A stretch of DNA of 13,011 nt from Clostridiales bacterium UBA1752 (GTDB lineage: Bacteria > Bacillota > Clostridia > Oscillospirales > CAG-382), in contig DCHM01000036.1 in assembly GCA_002314835.1 (NCBI GenBank), positions 1,649-14,659 of the forward strand, given 5' to 3'. The position numbers and the translations under genes are program-made. Numbering within the stretch: the stretch's first letter is position 1; the number at the start of each line of letters is the position of its first letter. The notes beneath the pieces are model-generated. The model was not told the origin of the DNA. It worked only from the letters and a program-made list of their open reading frames with translations, and made no database searches. Shown one piece after another: positions 6,300 through 12,904 of this stretch.

Positions 6300-7001
6300 A
6301 TGTTTGAAGAGTACAAATACAGAGTCGAAGCACACTGCCACACAAACCCTGTTTCGGGTTGCTCGGAGATATACCCTGCCGATTTAGTCAAAAACTACAA
6401 AGAAAAAGGCGTTGACGCAGTTCTAATCACAAACCACTTTACACCCGACCTTAAAGACAGATTTACATCGGACGACAAGGCGCTCGACTTTTATTTTAAC
6501 GACTACGAGCTCGCAAAGCAAGCAGGCGACAAGCTCGGCGTTGCAGTCTTGTGGGGCCTCGAAATACGCTTTACCGAAAATACAAACGATTATCTCTTGT
6601 ACGGCATAGACCGTGACGACGCAAAGCAGGTGCTTGGTCTTTTGGGTGGAGGACTTTGCAATTTCAGACAGCAGTTCCATTCGCCACGTTCCATACTGAT
6701 ACAGGCGCACCCCTGCCGCAGCAATATCACCCCCATCGATCTTACGCTCGTTGACGGTATCGAAGCTTTTAATATGCACCCACATCACAACAGCCGCGTC
6801 GCTTTTGCCGCAAAGATAGCGCAGCAAAGCGGATTGATAACCACCTGCGGCACAGACTATCATCATTTGACGCACGAAGCCAGCGGTCTTATGTGCTTTA
6901 AGCGCATGCCAAAGGATAACTATGATTTTGTTACGCTATTACGTTCTAAGGAATACGTATTTGACATAAACGGTTTTACCGTCATCCCACCGCAAAAATG
7001 A
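6300..7001 (+). CDS. PHP-domain metal-dependent phosphoesterase
   Basis: The product has 233 residues from the ATG at 6300. Motifs of the PHP metal centre appear in order: HCHTNPVSGCSE near the N-terminus, ITNHF, GLEIRF, the histidine of IQAHPCR, and GTDYHH near the C-terminus. PHP proteins hydrolyse phosphoesters such as histidinol phosphate, nucleotides or DNA ends. The exact substrate cannot be read here, and nothing nearby suggests a histidine pathway. AAGGTGAT lies directly upstream of the ATG. A longer in-frame version from GTG at 6258 would begin inside the tRNA terminator and is unlikely; a GTG at 6291 is a minor alternative. No promoter is seen between terminator and start, so expression may depend on read-through from the tRNA promoter. 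Confidence 0.87.
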   Translation: MFEEYKYRVEAHCHTNPVSGCSEIYPADLVKNYKEKGVDAVLITNHFTPDLKDRFTSDDKALDFYFNDYELAKQAGDKLGVAVLWGLEIRFTENTNDYLLYGIDRDDAKQVLGLLGGGLCNFRQQFHSPRSILIQAHPCRSNITPIDLTLVDGIEAFNMHPHHNSRVAFAAKIAQQSGLITTCGTDYHHLTHEASGLMCFKRMPKDNYDFVTLLRSKEYVFDINGFTVIPPQK

Positions 7002-7006
7002 TATGT

Positions 7007-7036
7007 AAAAAGCAAGCCTTAAAAGGCTTGCTTTTT
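7007..7036. terminator. Bidirectional intrinsic terminator, 12-bp stem
   Basis: AAAAAGCAAGCC (7007-7018) and GGCTTGCTTTTT (7025-7036) pair perfectly around a TTAAAA loop. The T-rich arm on either strand makes it work in both directions. It lies 5 bp after the PHP stop and 4 bp beyond the stop of the minus-strand membrane protein gene. Confidence 0.9.
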
Positions 7037-7040
7037 GTCT

Positions 7041-7358
7041 TTATTTGTCCTTTTTGTAAAATACGAATGCGACGATACATCCTATCAGTATAATGCATCC
7101 GCCGATAATCGCAAATATACTGTTGCCGCCAAAAGCAGAGCCGACGTTGGGGTCTGTTGCATACGAATCGCTCAATATCTGAGGACCGGCACCGACTATG
7201 GTGGCGGCTGCGGCGGCTGTTGCGGCTATCGTGGCAAAAGAGCGCCAATAGCGTTTGAGCACCGACTTTTTACCAACCGTTTGGCGCGCTTGGTCGAGCT
7301 CGAGTATGAGATCGTCCTGTACTCTGCCGATAGAATCAATTATAGCTTCTTTTTTCAT
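7041..7358 (-). CDS. Small two-helix membrane protein, probable anti-sigma partner of the upstream ECF sigma factor
   Basis: The product has 105 residues: a charged cytoplasmic-looking N-terminal segment (about 1-40, containing IGRVQDDLILELDQAR), a hydrophobic Ala-rich helix (about 42-60), a short loop, and a second helix (about 82-101) ending in KKDK. Its ATG overlaps the sigma-factor stop in an ATGA junction, so the two are translationally coupled. In clostridia, membrane proteins with a short N-terminal segment like this often follow ECF sigma genes and are presumed anti-sigma factors. That role is inferred from position and architecture; no zinc anti-sigma (HxxxCxxC) motif is present. The protein has almost no extracytoplasmic sensor domain, unusual for a signal-receiving anti-sigma factor. 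A strong terminator follows. Confidence 0.75.
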   Translation of the reverse strand: MKKEAIIDSIGRVQDDLILELDQARQTVGKKSVLKRYWRSFATIAATAAAAATIVGAGPQILSDSYATDPNVGSAFGGNSIFAIIGGCIILIGCIVAFVFYKKDK

Positions 7359-7915
7359 AAACTGTAACCTGCACTTTCAAGATAATTTTTAAGCTTTGCT
7401 CTTACACGACTGAGCATAGTTTTGACCGAGCCGACTGACATACCCGTATAATCTGCGATTGTTTCGATAGAGTCAAAACGGTAATACCTACCGAGAAAAG
7501 CGACTCTTGCTTCATACCTCTCGCCGCGCAAAAACTCGTCTATCAGCCTATCCAATTCACCGGTAATGACTTCATCCTCGACTGACTTGCTGTCGGGGCA
7601 TATATCATCCATTTCATCGTACGACAAACTGTACTCTGACTTGACACGCTTTTGGGCGTTTGTTTTGCGAAAGGCGTCTATCGCTATACGCCTCGCAATT
7701 TTGCCGAGATAAGCGGAGAGCGAATCGGGTCTGTTATCCGGCATGCTATTCCATGCCGCAAGATAAGTATCGTTCACAGCCTCTGCAGAATCATCGTAGT
7801 CGGACAAAACGTTGTATGCAATTTTTGATAGGTAAGACTCATACTTGGTTTGCGTCTCGGATATAGCCTGTTGACTGCGTTGCCAATACAAATCTACAAT
7901 CTCTTTGTCAGTCAT
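7355..7915 (-). CDS. ECF-type RNA polymerase sigma factor (sigma-70 family)
   Basis: The 186-residue protein has a region 2 (about 20-88; AEAVNDTYLAAWNSMP, then LSAYLGKIARRIAIDAFRK) and a region 4 helix-turn-helix (about 143-178; SIETIADYTGMSVGSVKTM, then LSRVRAKLKNYLE), with no region 1 or 3. This is the layout of extracytoplasmic-function sigma factors, of a type common in Lachnospiraceae and Ruminococcaceae. The ATG at 7915 is chosen because GAGGG lies seven bases upstream; an in-frame TTG at 7939 lacks this. It overlaps the downstream membrane gene by four bases. An ECF-type promoter sits just upstream, so it probably activates itself. The TPM gene ends 57 bp upstream on the same strand with no terminator between them, so co-transcription is also possible. 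Confidence 0.9.
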   Translation of the reverse strand: MTDKEIVDLYWQRSQQAISETQTKYESYLSKIAYNVLSDYDDSAEAVNDTYLAAWNSMPDNRPDSLSAYLGKIARRIAIDAFRKTNAQKRVKSEYSLSYDEMDDICPDSKSVEDEVITGELDRLIDEFLRGERYEARVAFLGRYYRFDSIETIADYTGMSVGSVKTMLSRVRAKLKNYLESAGYSL

Positions 7916-7939
7916 GTATTTTCCCTCTCTGCTATACAA

Positions 7940-7965
7940 GTCGTATAATATAGATAAAAGTTACA
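7940..7965 (-). promoter_or_regulatory. Probable autoregulated ECF-type promoter
   Basis: On the minus strand TGTAAC (7965-7960) is separated by 16 bp from CGAC (7943-7940). ECF promoters carry AAC in the -35 and CG in the -10 at about this spacing, and this pair resembles the Bacillus subtilis SigX class. The -10 lies about 24 bp before the sigma-factor ATG. TATTAT just upstream of CGAC could instead act as a sigma-A -10, but it has no good -35. Confidence 0.6.
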
Positions 7966-7972
7966 GTATTTT

Positions 7973-8764
7973 TTAAAAATGTCTGCCACCGCCACCGTGG
8001 CTATGACCTGACGAGCTGATATGACTGCTTCCTCCACGTGCACCGCTGTTGTTTGACGACTCTCTGCGCACTTTTGTAACGTTTGCATACATAAAAAGCT
8101 CGTTAGCACGAGTGAGCGTAAGCTTGCCGTCAACGTACTTAAATGCGTCAGTCGGCGGATTAAGCTTCATCTTTGATTTTTTAACCAAAACAATTATTAG
8201 GCCAACGATAAAACCTACAACGAGCGAAATATAAATATACTGTACGGGGAACTCCTTTGCAACTCCCGAACCGCCGGGCTCTCCCTGAGCCTTTTTGTAC
8301 TCTGAATATGTAAAGTCTGCAACGCATACAGCAGCACCGTAATAATCGCCGCTATACATATATCCGTCTATGAGGTCAAAAAGTTTGTTTAGAGTTTTAT
8401 CACCGTAAACGTATATTGCATATCCCGACGTAGAAACGTAGTATTCTCTATTTTTTATGTCTATTACAAAAACCAAACCGTCGTCTTTATATCCGTTGTA
8501 ATCGTAATAGTCGTCTGCAAACTCCGCGATTGACGCAGGAGAAGTGCTGACGTATTGAGAGTAATCGCCGCTGACCGTAACAAACACGATATCCATATTT
8601 GTCTGCTCTGAATTGCGTGACAAATACTCGTCAAGCTTTGTATTCTCTTGCTCGGTCAAAAGGCAGGCATAATCGTTAACGTATGCTTTTTCGGTTGCAA
8701 AACACGATACGGCAGTCAATGACAACAGGATAACGAGCGTAATTGCGACAAAAATCTTTTTCAT
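7973..8764 (-). CDS. Secreted, membrane-anchored TPM-domain protein (YdjH-like)
   Basis: The 263-residue protein starts with a signal peptide (about 1-23, KK then a hydrophobic core). A TPM domain follows (about 27-155): YVNDYACLLTEQE, MDIVFVTVSG, then DDGLVFVIDIKNREYYVSTSG. A transmembrane helix (about 175-195) and a short basic tail rich in Gly, Ser and His (SGHSHGGGGRHF) follow. The TPM domain should be outside the membrane and the tail inside. TPM proteins have roles in envelope quality control and in assembly or repair of membrane complexes; a specific activity is not readable. GGGAG precedes the ATG, and the gene starts 10 bp after the zinc-ribbon gene. With the SPFH and zinc-ribbon genes it matches the content of the B. 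subtilis ydjGHI group. Confidence 0.85.
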   Translation of the reverse strand: MKKIFVAITLVILLSLTAVSCFATEKAYVNDYACLLTEQENTKLDEYLSRNSEQTNMDIVFVTVSGDYSQYVSTSPASIAEFADDYYDYNGYKDDGLVFVIDIKNREYYVSTSGYAIYVYGDKTLNKLFDLIDGYMYSGDYYGAAVCVADFTYSEYKKAQGEPGGSGVAKEFPVQYIYISLVVGFIVGLIIVLVKKSKMKLNPPTDAFKYVDGKLTLTRANELFMYANVTKVRRESSNNSGARGGSSHISSSGHSHGGGGRHF

Positions 8765-8774
8765 ATTACTCCCT

Positions 8775-9854
8775 CTATCCCAGATAATATAAGACCGTAA
8801 GGACAGTCATCGTGATAGCCGCAGCTATGCCGCCGTATATCGCAATCCATTTAAAAAACATAGACTTTGAAACCGGCAGTTCACCTGCCATTTTGCCCGT
8901 CTGACCGTTAATGGCAAAGGTGTATTTTTTGTCCTTATACGTTGTGTTTAGTATCCAAACGGGGAATAGCGCGTATTGCACGTTTTTGATGCTGAAAGTA
9001 GTTTTACTGCCCGTATTGATAACGGACGAATAACCTGTGACCGTATTGCGTACGGTAGCTTCTATCGTGCGCTTTGCACGCGCAGTAGCCTTGTCTGTGC
9101 ATTCGCCCGACTCTACGTCAAACTTGTCGGCAAAAAAACCGCTGAGATAAGCCGTCTTAAAGTCGACAGCCTCGTTATAATTAAAAGGTTCGAGTGAATC
9201 CATTAATTCGTCTTGCATCTTTTTTGAACCGTCAACAGGAACCTTTGCAAACGACAGGTCGCCCTCTCTGTTAACGAGGAAATGCGACGTCTCGGTATAA
9301 ACGTATCTGCTGTCAGACCAATGCCGTGTGCGAGTACCGTCAAAGCTCATTTTGGCGTGAGCGTCGCAGCTAAAGAGCCAATAGGGAACGTATATACCTT
9401 TTATCTCATCAAGGTGATTTTGCTTGTAAAAAAGCTTTGGCAATAGCTTTTTGCCTTTGCAAAACTTATATAGCGCTTTTTTTGCCTGCTCTTTGTTTTG
9501 CTTAAAGGGTATAACCAAATCGGGCTTTAACGTGCCGGAGACCTTATCGGTGATAATAACGGGATTGTCGCAATACGGGCAATGAGTTGCAGCCATATTG
9601 TCGTCCCCTATTACTTCGCCGCCGCAGGATTGACAGATATAATGTTTCAATCCGTCATCCTCGGGAGTCCAAGCAGTACCCTCTGCCGCATCCCAGTGTA
9701 TATCGTCATTATCACCTGAGGAATCGTTATACTCTTTTACAACCTCAACGTCAAACTGAGTGTCACAGTACGGACATATCAGTTTTTGTGCATCTGGGTC
9801 AAACTCTATCTTGCCACCGCAATTAGGGCACTTGTATTCAAGAACCGTTGCCAT
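8775..9854 (-). CDS. Double zinc-ribbon protein with C-terminal membrane anchor (YdjG-like)
   Basis: The 359-residue protein begins with two zinc ribbons: C9-C12/C27-C30 (CPNCGG, CPYCDT) and C74-C77/C92-C95 (CQSCGG, CPYCDN). An acidic linker lies between them and a conserved soluble region follows (about 105-325, including GIYVPYWLFSCDA and PVWILNTTY). One hydrophobic helix near the C-terminus (about 333-357) suggests a cytoplasmic protein anchored in the membrane. The ATG is two bases after the TGA of the SPFH gene and lacks a clear ribosome binding site, suggesting coupled translation; an in-frame TTG two codons earlier would overlap the SPFH stop. Position between SPFH and TPM genes supports a common membrane complex. 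Molecular activity is unknown. Confidence 0.83.
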   Translation of the reverse strand: MATVLEYKCPNCGGKIEFDPDAQKLICPYCDTQFDVEVVKEYNDSSGDNDDIHWDAAEGTAWTPEDDGLKHYICQSCGGEVIGDDNMAATHCPYCDNPVIITDKVSGTLKPDLVIPFKQNKEQAKKALYKFCKGKKLLPKLFYKQNHLDEIKGIYVPYWLFSCDAHAKMSFDGTRTRHWSDSRYVYTETSHFLVNREGDLSFAKVPVDGSKKMQDELMDSLEPFNYNEAVDFKTAYLSGFFADKFDVESGECTDKATARAKRTIEATVRNTVTGYSSVINTGSKTTFSIKNVQYALFPVWILNTTYKDKKYTFAINGQTGKMAGELPVSKSMFFKWIAIYGGIAAAITMTVLTVLYYLG

Positions 9855-9856
9855 AA

Positions 9857-11128
9857 TCAAGCATTAAACGGCTTGCCGCACTCGGGGCAAAACTTAGGTG
9901 CAGCACCTTGGGGCTTGTAACCGCAGTTCGGGCAAACAGAGATGGGCTTTTTTGCACCGCACTCAGAGCAGAATTTGCCTGTGTTTACTTTGCCGCAAGA
10001 GCACTGCCACGTATCACTCTCTGGCTTTGCTTTGCCGCATTCTGAGCAGAACTTGCCTGTGTTAATATGACCGCAAGTGCATTTCCATCCATCCTTAGGC
10101 GCTTCCTTGGCTTTGTTTTCAGCCGCCATGGCGTAATAGCTCTGAGCGTTTGCCATGCCTGCCATGTTATTACCCATACCCAAGCCGACAAATCCGTTAA
10201 CCGCGCCGTTGGGGTTGTTGGCAGCTCCAACCATAGATTCGGTCTGTGCGTCAACGATAGCGGCGCCGGCCATACCTGCATCGCGTAGCATACCTCTGCG
10301 CTGTGCTTTGAGTATTTCCTGCTCTTGATCGTCGGGCAGAGAAACAGAGCTCAAGGATACGGATACGACCTTCAGACCTCTCAGCTTGCCCCACTTGTTT
10401 GTAAGAGCTACGTTGAGAGCATCTTCAAGCTCGGTAGTATGATTCATTATCTGATTTGGTCTGATTTCGAGCTCGGAGAGCTTGGCTAGCGCGGGTTGAA
10501 GAGCCGAAATAAACTCGCTCTTAAGCTGTCCGTCCAGCTCCTCACGTCTGAATTCGCTCGATACGTTTCCGCATATTTCGGTATAAAAAACTATCGGGTC
10601 GGCTATCTTAAACGAATATACGCCTGAGCAACGGAGCTTGCAGTCGAGGTCAAGACCGATTTTGTTGTCAACTACTCTAAAGAGTATAGGCGTAGCCGTA
10701 CCGAACTTATTGTCAATTATTTCTTTAATGTTAAAATAATAAACCCTTTGGTCTTTGCCTGTGTCGCCGCCGTAAGTAAACCTCTTGCCCATGACCTTAA
10801 AGGTATCAACAATGCTCTTGCCGAGGCTGCCTGCAAATATAGAGGGCTCGGTAGATTTGTCATAGGTATATTCACCAGGGTCTGCACATATATCTACTAC
10901 CTTGCCCTGCTCTACGATAATCATGCATTGTCCGTCTGCTACGGCAATTCCCGAGCCATTTGTGATAATATTATCGTTGCCCTTGGTATTGGAAGAGCGA
11001 GAGGTAGTCCTCTTTTGTCCTTTTACCATAAGGACGTCCTTGCTTAAAGATTCACAGTAAAAAAACTCTTTCCATTGGTCTGCCAAGGTGCCGCCTATTG
11101 CGCCGACGGCTGCTTTAATAAGTCCCAT
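9857..11128 (-). CDS. SPFH-domain protein with three C-terminal zinc ribbons (YdjI-like, COG4260 type)
   Basis: The 423-residue protein opens with MGLIKAAVGAIGGTLADQWKEF, typical of the SPFH/virion-core-like family. An SPFH (stomatin/prohibitin) domain spans about residues 25-250, with a helical stretch (LPDDQEQEILKAQRR) after it and a Gly/Ala/Asn-rich linker. The last 76 residues (348-423, bases 10087-9860) hold three four-cysteine ribbons; the first two are near repeats, 26 residues apart (CGHINTGKFCSECG and CGKVNTGKFCSECG). There is no signal peptide or clear transmembrane helix, so it is probably a cytoplasmic protein that assembles on the membrane. AAGGAG lies seven bases before the ATG. 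It starts 19 bp after the upstream gene and its TGA almost touches the next ATG, so it is inside an operon. Confidence 0.87.
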   Translation of the reverse strand: MGLIKAAVGAIGGTLADQWKEFFYCESLSKDVLMVKGQKRTTSRSSNTKGNDNIITNGSGIAVADGQCMIIVEQGKVVDICADPGEYTYDKSTEPSIFAGSLGKSIVDTFKVMGKRFTYGGDTGKDQRVYYFNIKEIIDNKFGTATPILFRVVDNKIGLDLDCKLRCSGVYSFKIADPIVFYTEICGNVSSEFRREELDGQLKSEFISALQPALAKLSELEIRPNQIMNHTTELEDALNVALTNKWGKLRGLKVVSVSLSSVSLPDDQEQEILKAQRRGMLRDAGMAGAAIVDAQTESMVGAANNPNGAVNGFVGLGMGNNMAGMANAQSYYAMAAENKAKEAPKDGWKCTCGHINTGKFCSECGKAKPESDTWQCSCGKVNTGKFCSECGAKKPISVCPNCGYKPQGAAPKFCPECGKPFNA

Positions 11129-11147
11129 AATAAAACTCCTTGATAAA

Positions 11148-12191
11148 TTAATAATTTAATAATAAGCCTTTGATTGCAGTGCTGTAAACGGTCAGCATCC
11201 GTTTGATTTCATCGTCCGATTTGCACAAGTAAACGTTGTTTGTCAAGGCGCCCGCTATTCGCCACCAATAAGGATGTATCGGCATCTGCGGCACGGCATA
11301 TTTGTCCTGCGCAAAAAACGCTATAGCCATTGGGCACTGACATATATCTATTTTCTTATCTACAGGCAGATAGCCCAATATGCGGTAATTTTGCTTTTGA
11401 CACGGTGCTGAAGTAAGAAACGCCAATAAGCTATGTACTGCGTCGCTTTTTTCTTTTATGTCAAAATCTCTCAAAGCATAATATCTGCCGCCCGAAACAG
11501 AACCCAAGTGATAGCTTTTGTTTTTGTACTTAAAGCAAGGCAGCTCGCAAACTCCGAGGTTGTCCCCGAGTAGCTTTTTTGCCTTTTTATACTCCCACGG
11601 GCCTGCAACGACTGCGGCAGAGGGATTATCGAGAGCAAAATCGTCTGCAGAACTGCTGTTTTTGTAAACACCCGATAGCATAAAGTCGTGTATAGCCTTT
11701 GCCGCGATAAATCCGTTTTTGCCGTCACAGTTATCAGACTTTAAAAGATACTGTTTGCCGTCAAACTGCCACTCGCTTTTGCATCCCGTGGCGAGCATAA
11801 ACGACGACGCATACCACGGTGACGATTGCAGGGCAAACGAAAATGTCATTTTGTTGTTTTTGCAGTCGTTTACGATACTTTCGAGCGACGTAAGACTGCT
11901 TTTGCCAATATATCGCTTGTCATAATACAAAAAATAGCCATTATCCCATGCGAGACTAAATGTCTCACGCCCGTAAAAATCACACAGCTCATCCTGCCTG
12001 CACAGCGTGATGTCTGCGTCGCCGACTACAAACTCGGGCACAAACTTATATCCTTGCGCATACATGGCGTTATAAGCGCATATCTGCGATTTGATAAGCT
12101 TTACCGCATCGCCCGGAACGGATAAGGTTATGGGGTATAATACCGAATCTCGGCGTTTGGGTCTGTGATTAAACGATGATTTGTGTTTCAT
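11148..12191 (-). CDS. Solute-binding-protein-like protein without a signal peptide
   Basis: The 347-residue product resembles the maltose-binding type of ABC-transporter solute-binding proteins, mainly in its second half: FALQSSPWYASSFMLATG (about 118-135), AAVVAGPWEYKKAKKLLGDNLG (192-213, like the GpW motif), a GSVSGGRYYAL turn, then HSLLAFLTSAPCQKQNYRILGYLPVDKK (253-280). Binding proteins of this type are normally lipoproteins with a signal peptide. Here the N-terminus is basic and polar (MKHKSSFNHRPKRRD), an in-frame stop lies shortly upstream, and no permease or ATPase gene is nearby. The protein contains about a dozen cysteines, which fits a cytosolic location. GGAGG lies nine bases before the ATG. 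It is the first gene of the SPFH/zinc-ribbon/TPM operon. Its role is unknown; fold similarity is inferred by eye. Confidence 0.68.
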   Translation of the reverse strand: MKHKSSFNHRPKRRDSVLYPITLSVPGDAVKLIKSQICAYNAMYAQGYKFVPEFVVGDADITLCRQDELCDFYGRETFSLAWDNGYFLYYDKRYIGKSSLTSLESIVNDCKNNKMTFSFALQSSPWYASSFMLATGCKSEWQFDGKQYLLKSDNCDGKNGFIAAKAIHDFMLSGVYKNSSSADDFALDNPSAAVVAGPWEYKKAKKLLGDNLGVCELPCFKYKNKSYHLGSVSGGRYYALRDFDIKEKSDAVHSLLAFLTSAPCQKQNYRILGYLPVDKKIDICQCPMAIAFFAQDKYAVPQMPIHPYWWRIAGALTNNVYLCKSDDEIKRMLTVYSTAIKGLLLNY

Positions 12192-12212
12192 ATCATAAGA
12201 CCTCCAAATATT

Positions 12213-12240
12213 ATTATAACAAAAATATTAATTTCGTCAA
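12213..12240 (-). promoter_or_regulatory. Sigma-A-type promoter with extended -10 for the minus-strand operon
   Basis: On the minus strand TTGACG (12240-12235), a 16-bp spacer and consensus TATAAT (12218-12213) are seen, with TGT immediately before the -10 (extended -10). It lies 22 bp before the ATG of the solute-binding-like gene. It is a housekeeping-type promoter, not an ECF signature. Confidence 0.75.
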
Positions 12241-12249
12241 GATTTATAT

Positions 12250-12278
12250 TTGACTTTTAAATGTTTATATATTATAAT
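12250..12278 (+). promoter_or_regulatory. Sigma-A-type promoter of the HD-STAS unit
   Basis: TTGACT (12250-12255), a 17-bp spacer and consensus TATAAT (12273-12278) lie about 42 bp before the ATG. This promoter is back to back with the minus-strand one; their -35 boxes are only 9 bp apart, in an AT-rich segment. Confidence 0.8.
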
Positions 12279-12319
12279 ATCGCATATAAGATAGGCTATT
12301 ATTTATTTTGGAGCTTTTG

Positions 12320-12895
12320 ATGGATATTAATATTCCCGTTTATGAAAAAGCCGCCCTCTTTGCGCTCAACGCCCACAGAGGACAGACACGTAAAAACGGC
12401 AAGACGCCTGCAGTAATGCACCTCTTTGAGGTTGCATCCATAATCTCAACCATGACCGACGACTACGAGGTAATATCCGCCGGACTGCTGCACGACACGG
12501 TAGAAGACACCGACGTTACTATCGATGATATCGAGCGCGAATTCGGCCAGCGTATAAGAGACCTCGTGGCTAGCGAAACAGAAAATAAGCGTCAACATTT
12601 GGCCGCAGAGCAAACGTGGATGATACGCAAGCAGGAGTCGCTCGAATGGATAAAAAACAGCACTGACAGAGATGCAAAAATAGTATGGATGGCTGACAAG
12701 CTATCCAACATCAGGTCTTTTAATCGCCTATACGCTGAGCGCGGCGAAGATATGTGGCAGATGTTCCACCAGCATGACCCCAAGGTGCAAAAATGGTATT
12801 ACGACTCCGTAGCCGATGCTTTGCAGGAGCTACAGGACACGATGGCTTACAAAGAATACGTCGAAATAAAAGACAGACTATTTAATAAATATTGA
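12320..12895 (+). CDS. HD-domain protein resembling single-domain (p)ppGpp hydrolases (MESH1/SpoT-like)
   Basis: The 191-residue protein consists of one HD domain. HRGQTRKNGKTPAVMHLFEVA (19-39), LLHDTVEDT (56-64) and ADKLSNIRS (125-133) follow the RelA/SpoT hydrolase pattern; H34, H58, D59 and D126 are the predicted metal ligands, with E62-D63 as the catalytic pair. No synthetase, TGS or ACT domain is present, so if active it would only break down alarmone or a related 3'-pyrophosphate nucleotide. The extra C-terminal helical part (about 135-191) is lineage-specific. The ATG at 12320 has GGAG six bases upstream; an in-frame TTG at 12308 would overlap that site. The STAS gene starts 9 bp after the stop. 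The substrate is inferred; other nucleotide pyrophosphohydrolase activity is possible. Confidence 0.82.
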   Translation: MDINIPVYEKAALFALNAHRGQTRKNGKTPAVMHLFEVASIISTMTDDYEVISAGLLHDTVEDTDVTIDDIEREFGQRIRDLVASETENKRQHLAAEQTWMIRKQESLEWIKNSTDRDAKIVWMADKLSNIRSFNRLYAERGEDMWQMFHQHDPKVQKWYYDSVADALQELQDTMAYKEYVEIKDRLFNKY

Positions 12896-12904
12896 GGAGA
12901 TACT

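Noticed and set aside
6423..6875. Open frame antisense to the PHP gene
   Set aside because: The PHP frame carries all metal-binding motifs in order, while the antisense translation has no family features.
7035..7367. Plus-strand open frame over the anti-sigma candidate
   Set aside because: It begins inside or beside the terminator and opposes a gene with a clear ATGA junction to the sigma factor; the translation looks like low-complexity antisense.
7361..7390. TGTAAC on the plus strand near 7363 as a second ECF promoter
   Set aside because: No CGAC-like -10 at suitable spacing, and it points against the coding strand inside the sigma gene.
11148..12191. Annotating the binding-protein-like gene as part of a sugar ABC transporter
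   Set aside because: There is no signal peptide or lipobox, and no permease or ATPase gene in the surrounding operon.
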